Below are positions 11,701-22,240 of a stretch of DNA of 64,000 nt, piece after piece (the first letter of the stretch is position 1; the number at the start of each line of letters is the position of its first letter). The DNA lies in the NCBI GenBank assembly GCA_013396755.1, contig VWZF01005254.1:794281-858280 (forward strand). Direction: 5' to 3'. Origin of the DNA: Sclerurus mexicanus. Taxonomy: Eukaryota; Chordata; Aves; Passeriformes; Furnariidae. The notes beneath the pieces are model-generated. The model was not told the DNA's origin. It ran no database searches and saw only the letters and a program-made list of their open reading frames with translations. A program made the translations under genes and the position numbers.

Positions 11701-14700
11701 TTCCCAGCTCCCACTGAAGACCAGGAGCTCTCCTGTCACTGGTGAGCAGGGAAACAAGCATATCGAGCTGTGGTGAAGTTAAGTGCAAAGCTCATTTGCT
11801 ACATCTCACAGAACCAGAAGGGAACGCCACGGGTAGGAGAGGCCGTCTGATAACACCCACCACAGAAGTGTGGGGGTGGACAAAGGAATTTCCTTGTCAG
11901 CTTGTGAATGTGATAAAAGTGCAAATAGGCAGGCATGCAAACACTAACTGCTGAGTAAAACACAGCTATCCTTAGTCTGTGGACTCTGCAAACCCAGGTG
12001 GTCACTGCCTCCAGCATACCAAACTCACCAGCTCCATTCTAGGTTTGTCTTTTTCTTCTCCCCATGAGCTTCCATAGACCTCTTAGCTGTTTCTAATTTA
12101 AGAAAAAAAGGTATATGTGGGGAATTTTTCCTGTATTTTTGTAACTTAGTCCAGTTCCAAAGCTCAGCTGAGGCTTTCCTGCAAGGAAGGGGTGCGGAAG
12201 GCCCTGGTTTGTCCTCTTCACCCTTTTGAAGCCTTTTTTTGCCTGTCACCTAATCCTGTCAGAGAAAAGACAGCACCACTTTCCAAAACTCCTCCAAGTT
12301 CCTAGATCCCTGCCCCACAGAGTGTTCAGGTGTGCCAGTATTTTCACCATGCCCTAAAGATGCTCACTGGACTGTGGAAGAAATGCAGATCTTGGGCAAA
12401 TAGTCATGCCCCAGCACAGCAGAAAAAGGAGGTAATCCGTGCTCTTCCTGCTTGGATAAAACCCAGAGATATTGAAGAGTTATCCAGGTGAACCAGCTAT
12501 GCTTGCTTGGGAAATATGGTATATGGGTTAAAGAATATGGAAACTGCAAGCAAAGAGGAAGAGTAGGCAGCGCTAAATATTCAGAACTGTTTCTGGCCAG
12601 GGCAAACCAACTTGCCAGACAAAAAAACCTAATAAGAAGTACAATAGAACAATTTAAGGTCATTAAAGGGAATTGAATGCAGACAAGAAAGTTAATTTTC
12701 ACTGTATAATTTAAACTCAACAACCTGCTTTTTTGCTTTATTGTGGAAAAAAAACCAACAAAACCAAAACAAACAAAACAACAAAACCAGTGCTGAGTAA
12801 GGAAGGCAAAAGAGGGCACATGCTGTGTTTCTTTCTTCTGTCCTACTGATTTTATTTCCAAATCTCCCCTTGGAGATGCACTGGTCCTGAAGCCAACCCA
12901 CAGGTTTTCCCCTTTCAGAACTAGCTTCGTCTGTGAATGGAAACTGAACACAAAGAGACAAAAATATGCCTATGTACATATAAATAGGTGAATGTGTATA
13001 TATATATATGTAAACACTGTTTTTAAGTGTTCATTTGCTGCCTTCAGATGCTCACTGGCATGGAGCATGAATAGCATGAGAGCATTCAAAGGCAGCAAGT
13101 GAATACTCAAAGACAGAAAATTCTTTATCCTTCCTCTCCTCCTCCCTCCACAGTAAAAGGTGAAATAAGAAGTGTCTGCAGGCTTGCAGTCATGGGGCCC
13201 AAGGCTCGGATTGGAGCAGGGAGAGCAGATTTCACCTTCAACTCCTGGGGTGCCAACAAACAGAAAGAATAATGTAGTACAGGTAACAGTTATCTTCCCA
13301 ACTCCACCTTTCCAAATTTTTTTTTTTTTGCTCCTAATCAAAGGGTGATAATGGAAAAAACAGCATTTTAAAACTAATTTAACAAAAGATACTGCAATAA
13401 AAGATGTAGAAAGGGAAAATGACGTTCCAGTGAAAGGGAAAATGTGAGTCAGTAATTGTACTGGTTTCTTAAAAGACGCATGTGTAACATGGATCAACAG
13501 TCAACAGAGGAGGAATCTGGCAGGGCAAATGGCTGCTTCCGCCTCTGAAACAAGAACTTGTGGGTATTTTCAGAGTGGGAGATTAGTGAACTTGGTACTG
13601 GGATGTATCTTCCAACAGCACAATTAAGAAGCAATTAGTAGCCTTATACTGCAGAGAACCCCCTTGTCTCATTTAACTTAAAACAATGGGTGAGGAGGAA
13701 AAAGAATCTCTCGAAGGACCATTTGCTTATTCCTATTGAAAATCCTGCATCTATGAAGTGATTTAACCATATCCGTGTAAACTTTGCTTTTACATAGCCC
13801 AGTCCTTAATAGGGAAGGGATGCTTGTGTGGACTACCTGTTTGCTCTTCACAGTCAGAGCATTCCTACAGAAAGCCCATTGATTGCATGATAAGTAATGT
13901 TACAAACTTAGCAATTGAACGCGGCATTGGAGTGAAAAGAAGTGGGTGTGACTCCCTGTGGGCTACCACTAAGATAGAGACCATCTATGGATGGTACATC
14001 ACAGTTTAAAATTCGTCCTGCAATCTCCATCCTGCAAGCAACTTGAAAGATGTGGAGGGAGGTAGCAATGTGACCTTTAGAAATAGCTGAGTTATGCTCA
14101 ATTTTTTTTTTTCTTGTGGCTTGGATATGGAGAAGCGTAGACAGCCTGTGTGACTTAGAAAACTTTAACGGAAATGAAACAGGAAGCCAGAGCCTTTCAC
14201 AGCTTGTTGATCTGTGAAGACGGGCTGAGTCTGTAGAGACCCATTTTCTAACCTCAGCAAAAGAAGTCAGGGGAGAGAAATCCAGCTGGGGGGACACCTT
14301 GGAGAGGAGATGCAGAGGCGACATGATGGAAAAACAAGTAAGAACAGAGACCAGTTCACTGAGCAAGAAAAGCGAAGCAGAAGTAACCACTCAAAGAGAA
14401 GTGTTGGTAAGTTCATACAGCTGTGCTCTAAATTTTGGCACGTCATCAAGCTGGTGATCAGCTGTGCTGCTGATCAAGGTTGCGTGGGTACCACTTGCAC
14501 CTCTGTGTCAGGCTACTGGACCTTGGTAGCAATAATAAACTACAAAAAACAAGGAAATGGTTCTTGACTGTTAAAAATGGACTTGAAAAACTGAAGGAGG
14601 AAGCTCTCACCAGTTCTGTACTAAGGTTTCCTGCTTTTACTGGGTTGGATGCTGTTGCCTTTGTCTCAGCACTCCTTTTGAACTGTTTACATTCTTTGGG

Positions 14701-15249
14701 CCATGGTTATAACCCTGCTTCTCACCTGCAGATGGGAGCAAGAACATGGCAGTTGCTTTGGCAGCTGACTTGTGGGTTTAAACAGACACAGTTAAAATGT
14801 CTTTACACTTGCTTAGCATGGCTTTCAGTATAAGCTTCTGCTGTAATTGCTATGCAGTCTGATGTGGGTACAAGCAGAGGGAGGTTGTCACAGTCATCAC
14901 TGTAGCTTGGAAATGCCATGACATGCAGAAAAACCTGGAGGTTCATGTTGTGGAAAAGTTCATAATGCTCTCCTAAAGTAAGAAAATATCATAAATATCC
15001 CTAGGCAGTAGAAATTTGCCATCAGCACGTAGCCTTATTTGAGTATCAAAAACGTGCACAAAATGCCATGACCAGAAAGTCTGGAGGAAGAGAAATAAAC
15101 TTTGGCTGCTTCCAGTCTGAGCTTCCGGGACCTCTACCTTTCTCCCCATGGAGCTGCTGCCTACTTGGGGGCAAAGCTGAGAATGCATTATTTCTGCAGA
15201 AACCTGTTGAATGCATGCTCTGTATGAGGCCTTCTCTAGCTCCCTATGT
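2706..15249. other. intergenic, about 12.5 kb without recognisable genes
   Basis: AT-rich sequence with only chance ORFs, mostly under 90 codons. The longest, on the - strand at 12,364-12,951, 12,970-13,497 and 13,908-14,390, show no known domain and are rich in low-complexity residues. I see a poly-A tract at 8,157-8,172, an A/C-rich tract at 12,747-12,788 and a short TA run near 13,000. No CR1 copy or RNA gene was recognised. In mammals TRIO lies upstream of OTULINL, but no TRIO exon can be seen here. Confidence 0.55.
12747..12788. repeat. A/C-rich low-complexity tract
   Basis: Almost entirely A and C, in AAAC/AACA-type units. It is a smaller example of the strand-asymmetric tracts also seen near 17.15, 48.7, 52.9, 54.3 and 58.9 kb. 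Confidence 0.75.
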
Positions 15250-15720
15250 TGTCCTGTTGGAGAAAGTCCAGCAGAGGGTCATGAATTTTATAAGAGGACT
15301 GGAGCACCTCCCCTACAAAGACAGGCTGAGAAAGTTAGGGCTGTTCAGCCTGAAGAAGACAAGGTTGCATGGAGACCTCATAGCAACCTTCTGGTATCTG
15401 AAGGGGGCCTACAGAGAAGCCAGAGAGGGACTCTGCATCAGGAACTATAGAAAAAGCATAAGGAGTAATGGGTACAAACTAAAAGAGGAGACATTTAGGT
15501 TAGATATTAGGAAAAAAGTCTTTACTGTGAGGATGGTGAGACACTCAACAGGTTGCCCAGGGAGGTTGTGGATGCCCCAACCCAGGTAGTGTTCAAAGGC
15601 AGATTGGATAAGACCTTGGGCACCTGGTCTAGTGGGAGGTATGTCTGCCCATGACAGGAGGCCTTGGAACTAGGTGATTTTTAAGGTCCCTTCTAGCCCT
15701 CAACATTCTATGAGTCTCAG
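15250..15720 (+). mobile_element. CR1 LINE fragment, 3' end, sense
   Basis: Sense-strand CR1 3' portion. In one + frame it encodes the ORF2 reverse-transcriptase C-terminal segment: residues like LEHLPYKDRLRKLGLFSL, then YLKGAYREA, FRLDIRKK and FTVRMVRH. The reading frame breaks around 15,590 and continues as the usual 3' UTR (TGGAACTAG, then TTTTTAAGGTCCC, then CATTCTATGAG). The copy is 5'-truncated and dead, and the 173-codon ORF over it is not a host gene. Confidence 0.92.
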
Positions 15721-17633
15721 AGATATTTTGGAGAAACTGACACTTTTTGAAGCTTTCTGAACTCCCGTAGCACCATGTTTCCAATTCTGCACAGTCTGTA
15801 AAAGCAACTGGCTTCCAGTTATCTGCTATTTCCCTTTCAGCCATTGATCCTGGCTCAGACCTGGATTCTGCTTGCTCTCTCTAGGATTATTGTAACTCAT
15901 ATTCAGTTAACAGGAATGCCATCCACAGACAAGTCCAACACAGAGTGCAGGAGGCTTGTGTTTTTCCTGGCTCAGTCTCAGAGGGGTGTCTGCACCTGAG
16001 GCCAATGAGGGCGGCAGGTAGAGGCTCTCCCATCTTGCTGACTTGCCAGGAGGAGAGAGAACATTCTCCCTGTGAAGCCTGCAAATGGAAAAAGGTAGTA
16101 GATAGTTTTTCATAAGTGACTTAATGAAGAGGTCCAGAGAGAGCTTAAGGAGGAAGAAAAGGCACAATGGACAGGGTTAGCTAAAAAATTATCCCAAGAG
16201 GTTTCAAATAAGTGATCTCTGATTGATTGATTGTTCCAGGGCTTATTCCCATGCGTAGAGGGACATAGGCCATTCTACAGATTGTACTGAGGTGCTGAAT
16301 AAATGCACAGAGACCTCATACAGAGAGCCATGAAGTGGAAAGGACTCACTGATATGGGGGTTGATCTGTAGTGTTTGCACAATGTGTTTCATGTCTCTTC
16401 TCTGATAAGTCAGCAGCAAGATAAACACTAACTTTCAGGCCTATCTGCACAAAGAAATCACCTATTAAATCCTAAGATCTTAACAGGTTAAGAGAGGGAA
16501 AAAGAAGGCAAACCTGGATTTGGCTGGAATGCTAAAGCATCTAACGTGGCCAAGACTGGACTGGCCAAGGCGAGAAAAAAGCTGGAAAGGGAAGCCAAAG
16601 TATATGATAACTGCAGACAAGATGTGTCTTAGAAATACATCCCAGGTACCTTGGAGCCTTTGCAGGTGGATGCCATGTGAGCTATATCCTGACAGCATCT
16701 CCCTCAGCTGCAGCTCCTGAGACACAGCTAAACTGTGTGTCCAAAGAGAAAGCACGAGGTAGCTGATGCTGCGGAGAGCCACAGAGGTGGCACTTAGCAG
16801 ATTTTTTTCCCCAATAGATTTTTTGATGGAGCTGCACACAGTGCTGCATAACTGACAGCTTTAGGCCTCTGAAGTCAACTATTTACTTTTGCTATTTTTA
16901 GCTGGTTTTTAAGCCTAGATCTTCTTTTACTCAGGCAAATGTGTTCATGGCTTTCTGTGAGAGCACCTAAGTGAGCACTTGGCACACTGGTATTTAGCAG
17001 CTTTTGCCTATTTTGTTTCTCACCCTTAACTGAGGTGGAGGAAGAAACAAATCAATATTCATGCCAGGCAGTACAAATCTCTTCATTGTTTCATGAAAAG
17101 TCTTGATTTTTTGATCTTTAACCATTTTAATATCTTGTGATATTTCAGACATAAAACCCCAAACAAACCCAACAACAAAAGACCCTGTAAGTTTGTCTTA
17201 GCTCTGTACTGGAGCAAACTGCTTGTAACTCTGTAAAAGATTTAAGTCTTTGTTCGGATCATTACAATTCTTCTCTATTTTTCTTGCAATGTCCCTAGTG
17301 AGATGGAAGAAAACTGTTCTTTACTGTGTAACTAGAAAGAACGTACAGCAGTCTGCAAATACAGCTGGGAGAAATGACAATGAAAAGACTATTATAAGGC
17401 AAGGTGCTTGGCAAAGGGAAATTTTTTTATTTTTTTGATGAATGCATGTCACCTTGTTGATGAGTGAATTAGTAAGGAAATCAACATTAAACGAGAGGGA
17501 AAAAACCAAAACCAATCAACATCTCTGAAGTCATCAAGTTGCATTCGCATTTCATGGCTAGATTTCAGACAGATGCTGCTTAAGTTGGTCACCATTAAGG
17601 GAACTGGAATTCCTGCAGATGTTCCAGGCATTC
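15721..17633. other. intergenic, nothing recognised
   Basis: No homology that I recognise on either strand. It includes a short A/C-rich stretch at about 17,150-17,183. Chance ORFs only. Confidence 0.5.
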
Positions 17634-17654
17634 CCATCTCTGGAAGTGTTCAAG
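17610..17654 (+). mobile_element. CR1 3' fragment truncated at an N
   Basis: Carries the CR1 signature CCATCTCTGGAAGTGTTCAAG at 17,634-17,654 and stops at the single N at 17,655. The same bases restart at 18,013 and there continue through the rest of the CR1 tail, so the break is an assembly break and not a biological truncation. Confidence 0.85.
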
Positions 17655-17655
17655 N

Positions 17656-18011
17656 TGGCTTCTTTGTTTATCAGTTCTTGTTTTCCACTTGACTCTTTGT
17701 GGCGCCGTTCTCCCGAAGTGTGGCGGTACCCGGAAAGCTGCTCCGAAGGTCTGGGCAGCGGCACCGCCGGGGACAGACCGGCCGCGGGGCAGTGCTGGCT
17801 GTGCCGGGGGGGTCCGGGTGTCCCTGGCGAGCTGGTGTGTCCCCAGTGCAGAGTTAGCCGGTTTCACCCCGGGGGAGCGCCTGGGGTTTGGCTCTTTGGT
17901 TGGGGGGGGTAATTTTATTTTTCCCTTACTGTGTGCAGTATGAATTTTAGCGTTGCAGACTGGCTTGTAGTCCCATCACAAAGTGAACTTTTAGGGAAAA
18001 GGGGATCATAA
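17656..18011. other. misplaced contig bearing a small CpG-rich block
   Basis: Bounded by Ns at 17,655 and 18,012. Its last 151 bases (17,861-18,011) recur at 18,128-18,278 (offset 267). Its likely true place is the gap at 18,127, so that 17,656-17,860 would lie just before 18,128. Gene models that cross this block will be wrong. Confidence 0.85.
17701..17890. promoter_or_regulatory. small CpG-rich block, candidate OTULINL promoter
   Basis: About 18 CpG dinucleotides in roughly 180 bases, in a region that otherwise has very few. It lies about 11.7 kb upstream of OTULINL exon 2, on the expected side. No ATG-initiated frame ending at a phase-1 donor, which exon 2 requires, could be found, so the first coding exon may lie in the missing sequence at the adjacent gap. 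The promoter role is inferred from composition and position only. Confidence 0.45.
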
Positions 18012-18012
18012 N

Positions 18013-18126
18013 CCATCTCTGGAAGTGTTCAAGGGTAGGTTGGATGGGCCTTTCAGCAACATGGTCCACTGGGAGGTATCCCTTCCCACGGGCAGGTGGA
18101 GGCCTGGAACTAGATGATCTTTAAGG
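18013..18126 (+). mobile_element. CR1 3' end, continuation of the 17,610 fragment
   Basis: Repeats 17,634-17,654 and then runs on as the CR1 3' region (GGTTGGATGGGCCTTTCAGC, then TGGAACTAGATGATCTTTAA) up to the N at 18,127. The terminal octamer repeats are missing, probably inside that gap. Confidence 0.87.
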
Positions 18127-18127
18127 N

Positions 18128-18278
18128 GTTTCACCCCGGGGGAGCGCCTGGGGTTTGGCTCTTTGGTTGGGGGGGGTAATTTTATTTTTCCCTTACTGTG
18201 TGCAGTATGAATTTTAGCGTTGCAGACTGGCTTGTAGTCCCATCACAAAGTGAACTTTTAGGGAAAAGGGGATCATAA
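18128..18278. repeat. authentic copy of 17,861-18,011
   Basis: The 151-base block matches 17,861-18,011 and continues into unique sequence and then a CR1 copy. It contains two CpG sites at its start and a pyrimidine-rich stretch ending in GTGTGCAG that resembles a splice acceptor. Confidence 0.88.
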
Positions 18279-18344
18279 ATGCGGACGTGATTCAGGGCTC
18301 GGGGGGACGGACACTCCTGACCCAGCTGCAGGTGGTCCGCGGTG

Positions 18345-18995
18345 TTAGGCACGGCAGAGCAGGAGCCAGCAGTGTGCCCAGGTGGCCAAGAAGGCCAGTG
18401 GCATCCTGGCTTGTATCAGCGATAGTGTGACCGGCAGGACCAGGGCAGTGATCGTCCCTCGGCACTGGTGAGGCTGCACCTCGAATCCTGTGTCCAGTTC
18501 TGGATCCCTCACTACAAGGAAGACATTGGGGTGCTGGAGCGTGTCCAGAGAAGGGCAGCAGAGCTGGATAAGGGCACCATGAGCACATGTCCCATGAGGA
18601 GCAGCTGAGCGAGCTGGGGCTGTTCAGCCTGGAGAAAAGGAGCCTCAGGGGAGATCTTATCACTCTCTACAACTACCTGAAAGGAGATTGTAGCCAGAGG
18701 TGGGTTGATCTCTCCTTCCCGGGTAAGGAGCAGTAGGACAAAAGCCTCAAGTCGCACCAGGGGAGGTTTAGATTGGGTATCAGGAAAAATTTCTTCACTA
18801 AAAGGGTACTCAGGCATTGGAACAGACTGCACAGGGAATTGGTGGAGTCGCTATCCTTGGAGGTGTTTAAAAGATATGTAGAAGTGGCACTTGGGGACAT
18901 GGCTTAGTGGTCAACCTGGCAGTGCTGGGTTAACAGTTGGACTCAGTCTTAAAGGTCTTTTCCAACAGAAATGATTCTGCTGTTCCATGATTTCT
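18345..18995 (+). mobile_element. CR1 LINE fragment, sense, about 650 bp
   Basis: Sense CR1. It has the segments for AKKASGILACI, the CVQFW-like region, VQRRAAELDKG and GLFSLEKRSLRGDLI, though frames are broken. The 3' UTR follows, with TTAAAGGTCTTTTCCAACAG and an ATGATTCT-type end near 18,985. Multiple frameshifts make it non-functional. It lies downstream of the CpG-rich block, possibly in intron 1 of OTULINL. Confidence 0.9.
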
Positions 18996-21672
18996 TATGT
19001 CAGTGGGGAGCAGTCTTTTAGATTGAAGATACTGTGCCCTGCCAGCTTGCTTTTCTGCTGTACATCCTATGATGCATTTCTGCTTTGACTGATCCACCTC
19101 TCATTTTGCACTGCCTTTTGTACTAAGATAACCTGTTTTCTTTTTGGAGGAGCTGTACAAATTGTATTCAGCTTATGCTTTCATTTTCTGCAGTGGAGAA
19201 AGAACCAGATTTCTGTAGTACTTAGTTTAAGCTAGCATGCTGCTGCTGACTGCTCCATTGCTAATATGTGCAAGTACTGTTTTTCCCACTTTCGTCCTTT
19301 GGGCCACTCCAGTTTCTGCAAGTGATGAAACAAAGAGGCAAAGTTTGTGAAAGAGGAAGAAATGACAGGCTCAGAAAACTTCTTTGTAGTCACTGAAGTT
19401 TGCTCCTTTAAGAATTCAATTTCTTTACTAGTGGACAAATAATTTAATTAGAAACCGAAGGGATCTCCATACAATAAGAAGCAAAGATGCTATTTTGCAT
19501 ATCTATATAAAACACTACAAGATGAAGGGTGTTAGAGTTGATTTTGAAGGACAAAAGCAGCATGAAAATGATAATCAGCATTGAAATCTAAGTGCTTTTA
19601 TGGATAAGTATCTGTATTTGGATTTGGAATTCTGAAAAAAATATTTAATTTGTGTTGTTCTGGAATTTTTTGCCAATTTTGGGTAAAAGGGTTTTTTTCA
19701 TTTTGTTTAACTGTTTTGAGCATACTGCCTGCCTAGATGGTATTCATTTTCCATTCAGTATTCAGACTTTCTGTCCAACCTGTTTATTAGATACAACTTC
19801 CAGGCTGAATCTTCACATCCTATCTGTAAGACAACAAACATTAAAGAGTTTCTCAACAACGTGTGCAGTTTTTCTTGACCTTAATGTGTGAAAATGGTCG
19901 ACCTTGTATGATTACCTAGGAAAATGAATTTGAGATTTCAGAAATACCTCTGCTGCACCTCCTAACCCTGCACAGCTGAACTGTTCGAGTCATGGTGCCT
20001 GACTGTCGTAGGAGAGATGAGTATGGTTGTAATTTAGTTGTTTTGAAAACACGGGGAATAACCATTGCTCAGGAGTCAAAAGGTTTTATAATTACACTGC
20101 ATTCATTACACTTGCATATCTAAATTTGGGTGTGACTAGAATGGCATAAAGTTTACCTTAAGGAACTTCTTAATCTTCTTTTGTTTTAGGCTGGGAAATT
20201 TTTATTTTTTTTATATTATTGGCCCACGAAGGTTATATTCTAATAGCATTTTTATTCAGGCAATCTGACTTCTAAAAGAGTTTGTAGTACTCTTTAAAGT
20301 CAACACTAATCTGAGTTGCTGTCTGACATCTGACCTCAAATTGCTTCAGGATCTGTTTTCTGCTCTGAGGGAATTTGGGAAGGCACAGTGAACACACAGC
20401 ATCTTTCTGCACTCCTGGGATGGTGCCGCTGTGTAGCAGCAACAGGGAACTTTGCCCATGTGCTCAGTTGCTGGGGTTCCCACCATAGCACTAGTTCCTC
20501 AGTGCATGGTTGCAGTGCTGTGGATCAGACACAATAATGTTGTACCTTCCAAAAAGACAGAGAAAGAGCTATTTATTAGTGAAAATGTCAGTGTTTCATG
20601 ATAAAAAACAGTCAGGACTTGTGTATTTGAGCCACAGCAACATGAAAGCAGTCACTGAGTTTTAAGAGGGGAGTTTGTTCCTAGGGATCTTGTACCAATA
20701 CTGAGATACTAGAAAGGGTTTAGTTTATTACAGAATTTGGTTTGATGGAAAGTTTGGTTTTTTCCCCATGAACAGTGTAACTCATGGTTGGCCTATCTGT
20801 TGCCTGATAACAGAAAAGCATGTAAAAGTTGTGACCCACCATAAGTGAGGACAAAAAGGAAATAAGGGTACTACTTTCAGGGCTTCGGTGAAGGCAAATG
20901 TTATAAAGTACTTCAGAACTTCTGCAGGGTACTTCATTAATTTTCTGAAGAATTTTTAAGTCAGCAGCTTTTAGTTTCTTTTCAGCCTTACTCTGTGCTT
21001 GTATCTTCCAGTTTTTTCACTGCTGGGGAGTGATACTGTACATTTTTGGCATCCTTAAGATCCAGCCCCAATGCTTGGGGTTTCTCTGTAGCCTGTGGGG
21101 AGGTGCTGGAAGCTCCTGACAAAGGGAAGATGTGTGTTCCTAGCTCCTGTCCCCATGTCACCAGTGGGGACAGATGCCTCTGACACTATGTATCTGTGCA
21201 GAGTGATGTGGCAAGCAAGGCAACTTGTTGTGCCCATGGTTTTCTATCAACAAACATTTCTCTGAGGGGAAGGCTGTAGACTGAGCAGAAGACTTGCGTT
21301 GTCTTATTTGAGCTATATTATGTGAAAGTGGAGGGCTAAAAATACGTGATGATGTGGCTGTATATCCTCAGTCTCTAGTCCTTTGACTAGTTCTACATGT
21401 GGTCTTCGGCAAGACCCCATCTCAGATTCCTTATCCATAATATGTTGCTGAGGTTTTCAACATATTTTGAGTATTTAGCATTTATGTTTTCAGGCAGAGT
21501 AGTCATATTGGGTAAATGATGCTATGAAAGTGGGAAATGTGTACCTTAGCATCAAACTAGTGCCTTGATATGATGTGGTGTGCATGAGGCTTTGGCTGTC
21601 ATCAAATCTGTGAAGTAAAGAAGCATCAAGAGAAGGTGCTTGTCACTGCCCTCAGGTCAGCTGCCACAGGGA
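18996..21672. other. no gene recognised (possible OTULINL intron 1)
   Basis: AT-rich sequence with short chance ORFs only. If the CpG-rich block at 17.7 kb is the OTULINL promoter, this is intronic. Confidence 0.5.
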
Positions 21673-22240
21673 AATCATAGAATCATAAAATGGTTTGGAT
21701 TGGAAAGGACCTTACAGATCATCTAGTTCCGATGCTTCTGCCACACACAGAGCCACCTTCCACTGAACCAGTTCACTCATAGTCCCATCCAACCTTGCCT
21801 TGAACACTTTCAGGGCTGGGGCATCCACAGCTTCTCTGGGCAGCCTGTTCCAGTGCCTCAGCACCCTCACAATAAAGAATGTCTTACTAATATCTAAGGT
21901 AAACCTGTCTTCTTTAAGTCTAAAACCATTCCCCCTTGTCCTGTCACTACATGTCCTTGTAAAAAGTCCCTCTCCACCTTTCTTGTAGGCCCCTTTAGGT
22001 ACTGGAACATGCTATAACATCTCCTAGGAGCTTTCTCTTCTCCAGGCTGAGCGACCTCAGCTGTCTTAGCCTGTCCTCATAGGAGAGGTTCTTCAGCCTC
22101 TTAATAATTTTCATGGCCTCCTCTGTGGACTTTGCACCTTTAGGTCCAAATCTTTCTTATGCTGGAGGCTCCAGATGCAGTACTCCAGCCAGAGTCCCAT
22201 GAGAGTGGAGCAGAGAGGTAGAATCATCTTCCTTGAAATG
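21673..22240 (-). mobile_element. CR1 LINE fragment, antisense
   Basis: Starts with AATCATAGAATCATAAAATG, the reverse complement of the CR1 3' terminal repeat. It proceeds through the CR1 3' UTR and the end of ORF2 in reverse (CCCTTGTCCTGTCACTACA, then TTCTCCAGGCTGAGC). It is 5'-truncated near 22,240. Confidence 0.93.

Noticed and set aside
12364..12951. 195-codon ORF on the - strand
   Set aside because: Low-complexity, Phe/Leu/Ser-rich, overlaps an A/C-rich tract; no known domain, splice context or CpG promoter.
13908..14390. 160-codon ORF on the - strand (and 175 codons at 12,970-13,497)
   Set aside because: No domain or codon-bias signal that I can see; open frames of this length are expected by chance in a 64-kb window.
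15068..15589. 173-codon ORF on the + strand
   Set aside because: Its C-terminal two-thirds is the CR1 ORF2 end, so it is a transposon remnant, not a host gene.
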